A DNA stretch of 64,000 bases from Alloalcanivorax dieselolei B5 (GTDB lineage: Bacteria > Pseudomonadota > Gammaproteobacteria > Pseudomonadales > Alcanivoracaceae). The translations under genes and the position numbers were made by a program. The stretch spans positions 3,348,001 through 3,412,000 of the forward strand of contig NC_018691.1 of assembly GCF_000300005.1 (NCBI RefSeq). Reading direction: 5' to 3'. This document shows positions 25,755-35,187 of the stretch, one piece after another; position 1 is the first letter of the stretch; every line of letters starts with the position of its first letter. The notes under the pieces were generated by a model. That model ran no database searches. It was not told the origin of the DNA and was given only the letters and a program-made list of their open reading frames with translations.

Positions 25755-27335
25755 TCAGTCCTTGGACTTGGCAAAGGCCGGTGACAGGCCGGCATCCAGT
25801 TTGGCGGGATCGTCACCGCTGTCCTCTTCCGGCCCCTGGCGGATGTACTTGAGCATCAGGCGGACCTCGATCACCGCCAGCACCGTGTACAAAATCATGA
25901 AGCCGCCCAGGGAAATGAGAATGTCACTGATGCCGATGGAACTGACGCCAAGGAAAGTAGGTAACACCCCTTCGATGACCCAGGGCTGCCGGCCGTATTC
26001 CGCCACCAGCCAACCCAGCTCCGCGGCGATCCAGGGCAACGGCAAGGTGTAAAAGGACACCCTCAGGAACCAGCGTGGCACCCGGCGACGCAGCGACACC
26101 AGATAGAACGCCAGGCCAAACAGCGCGATCATGTAGAAACCGATGGCCACCATGAAACGGAACGACCAGAACAACGCGAACACATTGGGCAGCGAATCCT
26201 GTACCGCCATGACGATCTGCTGATCGCTGGCATCACGGGGATCCTCCACGTACTTTTTCAACAACAACGCATAGCCCAGATATTCCTGGTTCTGAAGAAA
26301 AGTCTCCCTGGCCTCCGGGTTGGCCTCATCGACCTTCAGGGTTTCCAGCGCGTCGTAGGCCAGCAAACCATCACGGATGTGCATCTCCGAAAGGGCCGCC
26401 AGTTCCGTGATGCCGGGAATCTCCTTGCTGAAGCTGCGCGTGGCGATCAACCCCATGACCCAGGGAATCTTCAACTCATAGTGCGTTTCCTGGGCCTCGC
26501 GGTCCAGAATACCGAACAAGGAAAACGACGCCGGCGCCTCTTCCGTGTGCCACATCCCCTCGATCATCGCCAGTTTCATCTTCTGATTCTCGGTGATGGC
26601 ATAACCGGACTCGTCACCGAGCACCACCACCGACAGCGCCGCCGCCAGTCCGAACGAAGCCGCCACCGTGAAGGAGCGTTTGGCCAGCGCCTTATAACGG
26701 CCACGCAGCAAATAGTAGGCACTGATCGCCAATACGAACACAGCGCCGGTAACGTAACCGGCGGCCACCGTATGAACGAACTTGGCCTGCGCCACCGGAT
26801 TGAAAATCACCGCGGCGAAATCGGTGACTTCCATGCGCATGGTGTCGGGATTGAAAAAGGAGCCCACCGGATTCTGCATCCAGCCATTGGCGATCAGAAT
26901 CCACAACGCCGACAGATTCGACCCCAGGGCCACCAGCCAGGTCACCGCCAGATGCTGGACCTTGCCCAGTTTGTCCCAGCCGAAAAAGAACAGACCGACC
27001 AGCGTGGCTTCGAGGAAAAACGCCATCAGGCCTTCGATCGCCAAAGGCGCGCCGAACACGTCACCGACATAGTGGCTGTAGTAAGCCCAGTTGGTACCGA
27101 ACTGGAACTCCATGACGATACCGGTGGCCACGCCCATGGCGAAGTTGATGCCGAACAGCAACCCCCAGAACTTGGTCATGTCACGCCAGATGGTGCGTCC
27201 GGTCATGACATAGACGCTCTCCATGATGGCTATCATGAAGGACAGTCCCAGAGTCAGAGGTACGAAAAGGAAATGGTACATTGCTGTCAGGGCAAACTGC
27301 GCCCGCGACAACTCAACCAGAGTAGCGTCGATCAT
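25755..27335 (-). CDS. cydA: Cytochrome bd ubiquinol oxidase subunit I
   Basis: A 526-residue haem-bearing subunit. The haem b595 ligand region MYHFLFVPLTLGLS is at about 19-32, and GRQPWVIEGVLPT marks the quinol-loop end. The long Q-loop fits the E. coli type. Start at the ATG at 27335 (MIDATLVELSRAQF). It is first of cydABX and divergent from cydDC, with about 450 bases between. No strong FNR box is seen near its start; a poor match is at 27629-27642. Confidence 0.96.
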   Translation of the reverse strand: MIDATLVELSRAQFALTAMYHFLFVPLTLGLSFMIAIMESVYVMTGRTIWRDMTKFWGLLFGINFAMGVATGIVMEFQFGTNWAYYSHYVGDVFGAPLAIEGLMAFFLEATLVGLFFFGWDKLGKVQHLAVTWLVALGSNLSALWILIANGWMQNPVGSFFNPDTMRMEVTDFAAVIFNPVAQAKFVHTVAAGYVTGAVFVLAISAYYLLRGRYKALAKRSFTVAASFGLAAALSVVVLGDESGYAITENQKMKLAMIEGMWHTEEAPASFSLFGILDREAQETHYELKIPWVMGLIATRSFSKEIPGITELAALSEMHIRDGLLAYDALETLKVDEANPEARETFLQNQEYLGYALLLKKYVEDPRDASDQQIVMAVQDSLPNVFALFWSFRFMVAIGFYMIALFGLAFYLVSLRRRVPRWFLRVSFYTLPLPWIAAELGWLVAEYGRQPWVIEGVLPTFLGVSSIGISDILISLGGFMILYTVLAVIEVRLMLKYIRQGPEEDSGDDPAKLDAGLSPAFAKSKD

Positions 27336-27540
27336 CTGCGTTTCTCCCCTGAATACACATTGGCGGTTCGCCAACCGGATCGGACTCAACCGATCCGCTC
27401 CATCCCATGGAGATATTGACGGCCAGCCATTCCTTGCCTGCAGAAATATCCTGCTGAAGACCCTCCGTGGCCCTCTGTTTACCGGTGCGCGTATACGATG
27501 GAAGCAGCGTTTCCGTGTCGACAAAGAAACGATTCAGGAT

Positions 27541-27565
27541 TAAAAATTGCCGGGCGTAATTTTTA
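27541..27565. promoter_or_regulatory. AT-rich inverted repeat in the cydA-cydD divergent region
   Basis: TAAAAATT (27541-27548) and AATTTTTA (27558-27565) are perfect inverted arms around GCCGGGCGT, about 206 bases upstream of cydA. It could be an operator or an A/T-rich promoter element. The rest of 27336-27788 shows no gene that I can support. Confidence 0.4.
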
Positions 27566-27788
27566 ACGTTGCCCCGCGACGACCCGCAGCGTGGCCACCA
27601 TGTACGGTGGCCATAAAAAATTTGCCAGTTGACTTTCATCCATGCGATTACAGACTGCGGGTGAAAGCCTGAGCAATCGGGTCTACCATTGATCCCCATC
27701 GTTGTTCGCGCTGGTGAAGCCGGGTTCAGCATAGCACCGGCCCTGCCCCTGTTCACGTCGGCGGTCCAGAGAAGAGTTGAAAACCGGC

Positions 27789-29489
27789 ATGCCTATTGAT
27801 TTACATCAAGATTCTCCCGCGGCGTCCGCGGAACCCCCGGCCAGCCCGGGCCTCTGGCTGGATGCACAACGGCAACACGCCAAGAACATGGTGCGCTGGC
27901 TATACCTGAGCGCGCTGGCGGATACGCCGCTGGCGATCATTCAGGCGGGACTGCTGGCCTGGCTCGCCGCTGGTCTGCTCAACAGCGAGCCCTCTTTATG
28001 GCTGCCCGCCTCCCTGCTATTGCTGACGCTGGCGTTGCGGGCCCTGGCCGGAGCCGCCCGCGCCCGATTCAGTGCCGGCGCCGCCGCCGATATCAGCCAG
28101 GCAGTACGCGGCGCCGTGGCGGAGGCATTGTTGCGCGGTGCCGGCGGTACCTTGACCGCGGGGGAAGCCAGCACCGCTTTGCTGGAACAAGCCGGCGCGG
28201 TGGGTCGCTATCACGCCGGTTTCGCGGTGCAACGGCGAGTGGCCAGCGTGGCCACGGTGTTGTTCTTATTGGCCGCGTTCAGCATGGACTGGATCGTTGG
28301 TGTGATCTTCCTGTGTACCGCGCCTTTGATCCCGGTCTTCATGATGCTGGTGGGCAGTGGCGCGCAGCGGGCGGCGGATCGACAGCTGGAAAGTTTGCGC
28401 TTTCTCGGCGGCTATTTTCTCGATCGTCTGCGTGGCGTGCTGACGCTGCGAGCCTTCGCCCGTGAAGCGGCGGAGCAACGGGCAGTGGATACGGTCAACG
28501 GCGAATATCGCAAACGCACCATGAAAGTACTGCGAATCGCTTTTCTTACGTCCGCCGTGCTGGAGCTTTTCGCGGCGCTATCGGTGGCCCTGGTGGCCTT
28601 GTATGTGGGTTTGCACCTGCTCAATTTGATCGCCATCGGTCCCGGTCCCCGGCTCGATTTCGCCACCGGACTTTGGCTATTGCTGCTGGCACCGGAGTTC
28701 TATCAGCCGTTGCGTCAGTTGGCGGCCGGCTATCATGACCGCGCCGCTGCCCGCGCCGCCGCCGAGGTCCTGGCGCCACTGCTTCAGGATAGCGGCGCCA
28801 CCACCGTTTCCGCTGACGTCTCCACCACCGCCACCACGCTGACCCTCGACCAGGTGTCGTTCCGTTACCCTGGCAGCGAGGAAACTCTGCTGCACGACTG
28901 CTCTCTGACCGTAACAGCCGGAGCGTGCCTGGTACTCAGAGGCGACAGTGGCACCGGCAAGAGCACCCTGTTAAAACTGATCGCCGGTCTGCTGGCACCG
29001 GACACCGGCGAGATACGCCATGACGGCCGGCCGGCGCCACTGCTGGCGCAGGCGACCGGCAATCTGGCCTGGGCCGGGCAGCATCCGTGGTTCATCCACG
29101 GCACGGTGGCGGACAATTTGCGGCTGGTCGCCCCGGATGCCGATGACACGGCTTTACATCGAGTACTGGCCGAGTGCGGCCTGGACCACTTGCCCGCCGG
29201 ACTGGACACCGCGCTGGACGAGAACGGCGGCGGTCTTTCCGGCGGGCAAGGCCGCCGATTGGCGCTGGCCCGGGCACTGCTGAGTCCGGCACCACTGCTA
29301 CTGCTCGACGAACCCACCGCGGAGCTGGATGAAACACTGGAGCAAAGCATCATCGCGGCGCTGCGCGCCCGCAAGGGACAACGCACCTTGGTGATCGCCA
29401 CCCATTCCCCGGCGCTCGCCACCCTGGCCGACCAGAGCCTGTGGCTGGGCCCCTCACCCGTGTCCATGGAAGGGCAGGCCCATGGCTGA
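27789..29489 (+). CDS. cydD: Thiol reductant ABC exporter subunit CydD
   Basis: A 566-residue ABC exporter half with an N-terminal membrane domain (about residues 30-320) and a C-terminal ATPase (Walker A GDSGTGKST, signature LSGGQGRR, Walker B LLLLDEPTAELD). CydDC exports glutathione/cysteine and is needed to assemble bd oxidase. The start is uncertain: ATG 27789, a TTG at 27777, or even a later codon. A perfect TTGAT-N4-ATCAA box lies over codons 3-7. It overlaps cydC by 8 bases. Confidence 0.9.
   Translation: MPIDLHQDSPAASAEPPASPGLWLDAQRQHAKNMVRWLYLSALADTPLAIIQAGLLAWLAAGLLNSEPSLWLPASLLLLTLALRALAGAARARFSAGAAADISQAVRGAVAEALLRGAGGTLTAGEASTALLEQAGAVGRYHAGFAVQRRVASVATVLFLLAAFSMDWIVGVIFLCTAPLIPVFMMLVGSGAQRAADRQLESLRFLGGYFLDRLRGVLTLRAFAREAAEQRAVDTVNGEYRKRTMKVLRIAFLTSAVLELFAALSVALVALYVGLHLLNLIAIGPGPRLDFATGLWLLLLAPEFYQPLRQLAAGYHDRAAARAAAEVLAPLLQDSGATTVSADVSTTATTLTLDQVSFRYPGSEETLLHDCSLTVTAGACLVLRGDSGTGKSTLLKLIAGLLAPDTGEIRHDGRPAPLLAQATGNLAWAGQHPWFIHGTVADNLRLVAPDADDTALHRVLAECGLDHLPAGLDTALDENGGGLSGGQGRRLALARALLSPAPLLLLDEPTAELDETLEQSIIAALRARKGQRTLVIATHSPALATLADQSLWLGPSPVSMEGQAHG
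27796..27809. promoter_or_regulatory. Perfect FNR/ANR consensus inside the cydD 5' end
   Basis: TTGATTTACATCAA equals the FNR consensus TTGAT-N4-ATCAA. It covers the first codons of cydD (IDLHQ). No convincing -10 box lies at the class II distance in either direction, so it may be a roadblock site, a sign that cydD starts later, or chance. Confidence 0.5.
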
Positions 29490-31137
29490 TCGCATCACCT
29501 GGCTTCGTCATCAATTCAAAGGGGAAGGCCCGCGACTCCGCAATGCCGGGTTACTGGCACTGATTACCGCTCTTGCCGCCATGGCGCTACTGGGGTTGTC
29601 CGGCTGGTTCATCAGCGCCGCGGCGCTGGCCGGATTGGCCGCCGGCGGCCCGGCGGTGGCGTTCAACCTGCTGGTTCCCAGCGCCGGCATTCGCGCCCTG
29701 GCGGTGGGCCGCACCGTGTCCCGCTATTTCGAGCGGCTGGTAAGCCATGACGCCACCTTCCATGTGATGCAGCGCCTGCGCACGCAATTGTTCGCAGCGA
29801 TTCTGCCGCGCATACCCGGGCCCTTGTCGTCACTGAGCAGCGGCCATTTGCTGGAGCGTCTGCTGGGCGATGTGGAGCGTCTGGAGAACGCCTGGCTCGG
29901 ACAGGGTCAGCCCGCCCTGGTGGCCACCGCCACCGCCGTCGTTTTGCTGCTCGCCGGATTCTGGATCGCCGGACCGGTGGCGGCCCTGGCCATGCTGGCC
30001 GGATTTATCGTGATGTTCCTGCTGCTGCGGCGCTTGTCGAAAGTTTCCACCGAACCACTGGAACAGCGGGCCCGGCAACGCGAGCAACTGCGCGGGGATC
30101 TGGTACAGACTCTCCACGGACTGCCCGATGTGCTCGCCTATGGTCTGCGGCCCTCATTGCTCGAACAGTGGCGCCGCCGCCTGGCCGATCTGGCCGGACT
30201 CGAACATCGACTGGCCTTGCGGCACGCCATCACCCAGACCCTGATCCAGAGTCTGATGCAATGGCTGGCGGTGGCGATGCTGCTGATACTGATCACACCG
30301 GTGCGGCAGGAGATGATCGACGCGCCGATGGCGCTAGCCCTGATGCTGCTGGTATTGGCCGCCGCCGAGGTGACCCTGCCCCTGGCCCAGGCCTGGCAGG
30401 GCTGGCCGGATACCCGCGCCACCGTGACGCGCCTGGACACCCTGACCGGCACGCCGATCCCGCCGCCGGCCGCCTGTGGCAGCGAGATTCCCCGGGCCGA
30501 CGGCCATTTGCGGGTCCGCGGACTGAGTTTCGCCTGGCCGGGTCAGCCAGCATTGTTCAGCGGTCTTGATCTGCAAGCGCGAGCCGGCGTCCCGCTGGCC
30601 ATCGTCGGTCCAAGCGGCAGTGGTAAATCCACTCTGTTGCATTGCCTGATGGGCCTGCAACGGATCAGTGCTGGCGAGATCCGATTCGGCGGTGTCAGCC
30701 AGGAACGGGCGGACAGCGACGCCTGGCGCCAATGTTTCGCCCTGCTGTTACAGCAACAGCAGCTGTTTACCGGCACCCTGAGGGATAATTTGCGTCTGGC
30801 CAGACCGGACGCCAACGACGAGCGCCTCTGGCAAGTGTTGGAACAGGCCCGGCTGGCGGATCTGGTGCGACAACGCGGCGGTCTCGATCATTGGATCGGC
30901 ACCAACGGCATGCACCTCTCCGGCGGGCAGGGACGGCGTTTATCACTGGCCCGGGTGCTGCTGCGGGACAGTCCGGTGATCCTGCTGGACGAGCCCTTCA
31001 CCGGTCTGGAACCGGCCACCGCCGACGCGCTGTTCGACACGCTGCATTCCACCTTGAACGACCGAGTTCTGATCATGGTCACCCATGATCGACGTCACGC
31101 TGAGCGTATGGAGAATCAATTGGTTCTTGACGTCTGA
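29482..31137 (+). CDS. cydC: Thiol reductant ABC exporter subunit CydC
   Basis: A 551-residue partner of CydD with membrane domain (about 15-300) and ATPase (Walker A GPSGSGKST, signature LSGGQGRR, Walker B VILLDEPFTGLE). The heterodimer exports reduced thiols to the periplasm for cytochrome assembly. The ATG overlaps the end of cydD, so translation is probably coupled. It ends 88 bases before ubiU, which has its own anaerobic promoter. Confidence 0.93.
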   Translation: MADRITWLRHQFKGEGPRLRNAGLLALITALAAMALLGLSGWFISAAALAGLAAGGPAVAFNLLVPSAGIRALAVGRTVSRYFERLVSHDATFHVMQRLRTQLFAAILPRIPGPLSSLSSGHLLERLLGDVERLENAWLGQGQPALVATATAVVLLLAGFWIAGPVAALAMLAGFIVMFLLLRRLSKVSTEPLEQRARQREQLRGDLVQTLHGLPDVLAYGLRPSLLEQWRRRLADLAGLEHRLALRHAITQTLIQSLMQWLAVAMLLILITPVRQEMIDAPMALALMLLVLAAAEVTLPLAQAWQGWPDTRATVTRLDTLTGTPIPPPAACGSEIPRADGHLRVRGLSFAWPGQPALFSGLDLQARAGVPLAIVGPSGSGKSTLLHCLMGLQRISAGEIRFGGVSQERADSDAWRQCFALLLQQQQLFTGTLRDNLRLARPDANDERLWQVLEQARLADLVRQRGGLDHWIGTNGMHLSGGQGRRLSLARVLLRDSPVILLDEPFTGLEPATADALFDTLHSTLNDRVLIMVTHDRRHAERMENQLVLDV

Positions 31138-31152
31138 CGTCCGGCCCTCCCT

Positions 31153-31193
31153 TTGACCCAGGTCAGCCCGGTGCGGCCCGGCGGCTTTACCCT
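31153..31193 (+). promoter_or_regulatory. FNR/DNR-type class II promoter of ubiUV
   Basis: The box TTGACCCAGGTCAG (31153-31166) is followed 31 bases later (centre to centre) by a -10 box TACCCT (31188-31193). This predicts transcription start near 31200, just before ubiU. The spacing repeats that at the nrdD promoter. Confidence 0.65.
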
Positions 31194-31225
31194 GACCGCC
31201 CAAAGCATCTGGCAAGGGAGGAGAC

Positions 31226-32233
31226 ATGAACGGTTCCCCGGAACTGGTCTGCCCCGCCGGCAATCTGCCGGCACTGAAAACCGCGGTGGACGAAGGCGCC
31301 AACGCGGTTTACATGGGTTTCAAGGACATCACCAACGCGCGTCGCTTCGCCGGCCTCAACTTCACCCCGGAACGGGCCCGGGAAGGTATCGACTACGCCC
31401 ACCGGCAAGGTTGCCGGGTATTCTGCGCCATCAACACTTATCCGCAAAACGACGGCTGGCCGCTCTGGACCCGGGCCGTGGATCAGGCCGCGGATCTCGG
31501 TGTGGACGCCTTGATTCTGGCGGACCTGGGCTTGCTCGAGTATGCCAGCCGCCGCCACCCGGACCTGCCCCGACATTTGTCCGTGCAGGGCTCCGCCACC
31601 AGCGCCGAGGCCTTGCACTTCTATCATCGCCATTTCGACATTCGCCGCGCGGTGCTGCCCCGGGTGCTGTCACTGGATCAGGTAAAACAACTGGCCGCGG
31701 CTTCGCCGGTGGCCCTGGAAGTGTTCGGCTTCGGCAGCCTGTGCATCATGGTGGAGGGGCGCTGCTATCTTTCCTCTTATCTCACCGGTGAATCCCCCAA
31801 TACCCACGGCGCCTGCTCGCCGGCTGCACACGTGCGCTGGGAAGAACAGGACGGCGGACTCAGCTCCCGTCTCAACGGCGTGCTCATCGACCGTTATGGT
31901 CCTGGCGAACAAGCCGGTTATCCAACCCTGTGCAAGGGCCGCTTCCGGGTCGATGACGAGCTCTATCACGCCATCGAGGAACCCACCAGCCTGAACACGC
32001 TGGAGCTGCTGCCAGAACTGCAAGCCCTCGGCATCGCCGCGGTGAAGATCGAAGGCCGGCAACGCAGTCCCGCCTACGTGCGTGAAGTCACCCGGGTATG
32101 GCGCCAGGCGTTGGACCGTCTCTCCCGGACGCCGTCCACGTTCCAGCCGGATCCAGCCTGGCAACGCGCTCTGGGCAACCTGTCCGAAGGCACCACCACC
32201 ACTCTGGGCGCCTATGAGCGCCGCTGGAAATAG
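31226..32233 (+). CDS. ubiU: Ubiquinone hydroxylation protein UbiU (U32 peptidase-like)
   Basis: A 335-residue U32-family [4Fe-4S] protein. Cysteines C173, C180, C197 and C236 have exactly the spacing of the E. coli UbiU cluster ligands. With UbiV and UbiT it hydroxylates the ubiquinone ring without oxygen. GGGAGG precedes the ATG. It is 11 bases before ubiV and downstream of an FNR/DNR-type promoter, fitting anaerobic expression and the nitrate respiration genes nearby. Older annotation would call it a collagenase-like protease. Confidence 0.94.
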   Translation: MNGSPELVCPAGNLPALKTAVDEGANAVYMGFKDITNARRFAGLNFTPERAREGIDYAHRQGCRVFCAINTYPQNDGWPLWTRAVDQAADLGVDALILADLGLLEYASRRHPDLPRHLSVQGSATSAEALHFYHRHFDIRRAVLPRVLSLDQVKQLAAASPVALEVFGFGSLCIMVEGRCYLSSYLTGESPNTHGACSPAAHVRWEEQDGGLSSRLNGVLIDRYGPGEQAGYPTLCKGRFRVDDELYHAIEEPTSLNTLELLPELQALGIAAVKIEGRQRSPAYVREVTRVWRQALDRLSRTPSTFQPDPAWQRALGNLSEGTTTTLGAYERRWK

Positions 32234-32244
32234 GAGGCATCGGC

Positions 32245-33132
32245 ATGCTGGAACTGGCCCTGGGACCGGTGCCGTTTTATTGGCACCAACGGGACTACGA
32301 GACCTTCTATGAGCACGCGGCGGACTGGCCGGTGGAGCGGATCTATCTGGGTGAGACCGTGTGCGGGCGGCGGCGGGACATGAAACTGGATCACTGGCTC
32401 GGGCTGGCCCGGGAACTGCGCGCGCAGGGCAAGACCGTGGTGCTGGCCTCGCAGACCCTGATCGAGGCTGGTGCCGATCTGCGCGCGCTGCGCCGACTGT
32501 GCGATAACGGCGAACTGCCGGTGGAAGCCAATGACATGAGCGCCGTGCAGTTGCTGAATGAAGCAAGGCTTCCCTTTATCGGCGGCGCGCCTCTCAACCT
32601 CTACAACGTGGAAGCCATCCGTTTGCTGGCCGGTTCCGGTATGCAGCGCTGGCACGCGCCATTGGAGCTGTCCCGGCAGGCGCTCACCGCTCTGCTGACA
32701 GCACTGCGGGAACAGGGTCTGGCTCTGCCGTGCGAGGTCCATGCCTACGGACATCTGGCGCTGGCCTGGTCGGCCCGTTGCTTCACCGCCCGGCGGCGGG
32801 GCCATGCCAAGGACCGCTGCCAGTTTGTCTGCCGGGACGACCCTCAGGGGTTGCCCCTGTTCAGTCAGGACGGTCGAAGACTGTTCACTCTCAATGGCGT
32901 CCAGACCCTCTCCGCCTGGCCCCAGGACCTGCGCAGGGAACTGCCGGTGATGGCTGAAATGGGGATAAGCAGCGCGCGCCTGGTGGTAGCCAACGAGCCC
33001 ATGGCGGACGTGGTGGCGGCTTTTGATCAAGTGCGCCGGGGCCAGCCGGACCACCGGGACCCGCTTGCCCTGGTGGACGAAGCGCGCTGCGACGGCTACT
33101 GGCACGGCGCCCCCGGAATGGACCGTCACTAG
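32245..33132 (+). CDS. ubiV: Ubiquinone hydroxylation protein UbiV (U32 peptidase-like)
   Basis: A 295-residue partner of UbiU. Cysteines C40, C179, C192 and C196 match the spacing of the E. coli UbiV [4Fe-4S] ligands. The UbiUV dimer supplies oxygen-independent hydroxylation in ubiquinone synthesis. AGGAGG lies before the ATG. A 30-bp perfect inverted repeat follows and may end transcription. Confidence 0.94.
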   Translation: MLELALGPVPFYWHQRDYETFYEHAADWPVERIYLGETVCGRRRDMKLDHWLGLARELRAQGKTVVLASQTLIEAGADLRALRRLCDNGELPVEANDMSAVQLLNEARLPFIGGAPLNLYNVEAIRLLAGSGMQRWHAPLELSRQALTALLTALREQGLALPCEVHAYGHLALAWSARCFTARRRGHAKDRCQFVCRDDPQGLPLFSQDGRRLFTLNGVQTLSAWPQDLRRELPVMAEMGISSARLVVANEPMADVVAAFDQVRRGQPDHRDPLALVDEARCDGYWHGAPGMDRH

Positions 33133-33172
33133 CACGCGAATCGCGGCCGTTTCCCACAGGCCGAACCACGAA

Positions 33173-33246
33173 GCCGCTGTAGGAGCCAGCCTTGCTGGCG
33201 AATTTTTTGTGCCCTCTTCGCCAGCAAGGCTGGCTCCTACAGCGGC
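33173..33246. repeat. REP-like perfect palindrome (30-bp arms)
   Basis: Arms 33173-33202 and 33217-33246 are perfectly complementary around a 14-base loop that starts with six T. The arms contain CTGTAGGAGC and TTGCTGGCGAA, the pattern of Pseudomonas-type REP palindromes. It lies between ubiV and the nrdD promoter and may also terminate ubiUV transcription. Confidence 0.9.
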
Positions 33247-33315
33247 CTTGTAGCGACCTCCGATTTCATGTGCCCGAGGTCCGGGCCGCTGGAGCCTCTC
33301 TCACCCTCACTTTCT

Positions 33316-33357
33316 TTGACCCAGATCAGCCCTTTCTCTCGGCCTCACCTTTACGCT
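33316..33357 (+). promoter_or_regulatory. FNR/DNR-type class II promoter of nrdD
   Basis: TTGACCCAGATCAG (33316-33329) is followed 32 bases later (centre to centre) by TACGCT (33352-33357). Both the box and the -10 resemble those before ubiU. It lies 55 bases before the earlier in-frame ATG and predicts anaerobic expression of the class III reductase. Confidence 0.65.
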
Positions 33358-33411
33358 GACCACCATATATTGTGCCAACACAAACAAAACTCACTAAATA
33401 TGGAAATCGCC

Positions 33412-35142
33412 ATGACCACACCCCGCCCGGACAGCACGGTGACGGTGAGCACCACCGTCGAGGAGTACCTCAGTCGCGCCGACTGGCGCGTCCACGCCAA
33501 CGCCAATCAGGGCTATTCCCTGGGCGGGCTGATTCTCAACATCTCCGGCAAGCTGATCGCCAATTACTGGCTCGATCAGGTTTACCCGCCTGAGGTCGGC
33601 AGCGCCCATCGGGAAGGCGATCTGCACCTGCATGATCTGGATATGCTGAGCGGCTACTGTGCCGGCTGGTCCCTGCGCAGCCTGTTGATGGAAGGGTTCA
33701 ACGGCGTCACCGACCGCGCCGAAAGCGGCCCGCCCAAACATCTCTCCAGCGCGCTTGGCCAGATGGTCAATTTCCTTGGCACACTGCAAAACGAATGGGC
33801 TGGCGCCCAGGCCTTCAGTTCCTTCGACACCTATCTGGCACCCTATGTACGCCGTGACAACCTGGACTACCCGGCGATACGGCAAGCCATCCAGGAATTC
33901 ATCTACAACCTCAATGTGCCGTCCCGTTGGGGCAGCCAAACGCCCTTCACAAACCTGACCTTTGATTGGACCTGCCCGGAGGATCTGCGTGAACAGGTAC
34001 CGGTGATCGCCGGCGAGGAGCAGCCGTTCACCTACGGCGAGCTGCAGGCGGAGATGGATCTGATCAACCGCGCCTATCTGGAAGTGATGGAAGCCGGCGA
34101 CCAACGTGGCCGGGTTTTCACTTTCCCGATTCCCACTTACAACATCACCGAGGATTTCGATTGGGACGCGCCCAACACGGAGCGGCTGTTCGCGCTGACC
34201 GCCAAGTATGGCCTGCCCTACTTCCAGAACTTCCTCAATTCCGATCTGCAGCCGCATATGGTGCGTTCCATGTGTTGCCGCTTGCAGTTGGATGTCCGCG
34301 AGCTGCTCAAACGTGGTAACGGCCTGTTCGGCAGTGCCGAGCAGACCGGCTCCGTGGGCGTGGTGACCATCAATTGCGCGCGCCTGGGGCACCGCTTCGC
34401 CGGCGACGAAAGCGGTCTCTACCGGGAGTTGGACCGTCTGCTGGAACTGGGCCGCGACAGTCTGGAAATCAAACGCGACCGTATCCAACGCTGGATGGAC
34501 GCGGGTCTTTATCCGTACACCCGGCGCTATCTGGGCACTTTGCGCAATCATTTCTCCACACTGGGCGTGAACGGTCTCAACGAGATGGTGCGTAATTTCA
34601 CCCACGATCGCCTGGACATCGCCACCGAGCAGGGTCGTGACCTGGCCTTACGCCTGCTGGAGCACGTGCGCGAACGCATGCGTGGTTTCCAGGAAGAGAC
34701 CGGCCATCTGTACAACCTGGAGGCCACCCCGGCGGAAGGCACCACCTACCGCTTCGCCAAGGAAGACGCCCGCCGTTACCCCGACATTCTCCAGGCCGGC
34801 ACCCCCGAGGCCCCCTATTACACCAACTCCAGCCAGTTGCCGGTGGGCCATACCGAGGATCCGTTTGCAGCACTGATCCATCAAGACCCGCTGCAAACCC
34901 GCTATACCGGCGGCACCGTGCTGCATCTGTACATGCGAGAACGGCTTTCCAGCTCCCGCGCCTGCCGCCAGTTGGTACGCACCGCCCTGTCCCGGTTCCG
35001 ACTGCCTTATATAACGGTGACGCCGACCTTTTCCATTTGCCCGGTGCACGGCTACCTGGCTGGAGAACACGAATTCTGCCCGCGCTGCGACGACGCGCTG
35101 CTGGCCCAACAAACAACGGTGAATGACACCCACGTGGCCTGA
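33412..35142 (+). CDS. nrdD: Anaerobic (class III) ribonucleotide reductase, large part lacking the glycyl-radical segment
   Basis: A 576-residue NrdD that reduces ribonucleotides under anaerobic conditions. It keeps the barrel cysteines: C83 (GYCAGWSL) and C288/C289 (SMCCRLQLD), plus a zinc site C543, H546, C556, C559. There is no N-terminal ATP-cone: the core starts at VEEYLSRADWRVHANANQ. It stops soon after the zinc site and lacks the C-terminal RVxGY glycyl-radical segment, which is encoded by the next gene. ATG 33412 was preferred for its GGAA site; ATG 33400 is in frame four codons earlier. An FNR/DNR box at 33316 drives it. Confidence 0.92.
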   Translation: MTTPRPDSTVTVSTTVEEYLSRADWRVHANANQGYSLGGLILNISGKLIANYWLDQVYPPEVGSAHREGDLHLHDLDMLSGYCAGWSLRSLLMEGFNGVTDRAESGPPKHLSSALGQMVNFLGTLQNEWAGAQAFSSFDTYLAPYVRRDNLDYPAIRQAIQEFIYNLNVPSRWGSQTPFTNLTFDWTCPEDLREQVPVIAGEEQPFTYGELQAEMDLINRAYLEVMEAGDQRGRVFTFPIPTYNITEDFDWDAPNTERLFALTAKYGLPYFQNFLNSDLQPHMVRSMCCRLQLDVRELLKRGNGLFGSAEQTGSVGVVTINCARLGHRFAGDESGLYRELDRLLELGRDSLEIKRDRIQRWMDAGLYPYTRRYLGTLRNHFSTLGVNGLNEMVRNFTHDRLDIATEQGRDLALRLLEHVRERMRGFQEETGHLYNLEATPAEGTTYRFAKEDARRYPDILQAGTPEAPYYTNSSQLPVGHTEDPFAALIHQDPLQTRYTGGTVLHLYMRERLSSSRACRQLVRTALSRFRLPYITVTPTFSICPVHGYLAGEHEFCPRCDDALLAQQTTVNDTHVA

Positions 35143-35187
35143 CACTTTCACATTGATTTTTATTCAATCCCAAAAAGGAGACACACC

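Noticed and set aside
27629-27642. TTGACTTTCATCCA as an FNR box for cydA
   Set aside because: The right half has a mismatch at a key base and it lies about 300 bases from cydA; too weak to call.
35153-35167. TTGATTTTTATTCAA as a regular FNR box before the glycyl-radical gene
   Set aside because: The half sites are one base too far apart (TTGA-N7-TCAA); kept only as a remark.
35143-35187. A frameshift as the reason for the split nrdD
   Set aside because: The large gene has its own tail after the zinc site, and the small gene has its own ribosome site and N-terminal extension, so shifting a frame would not join them.
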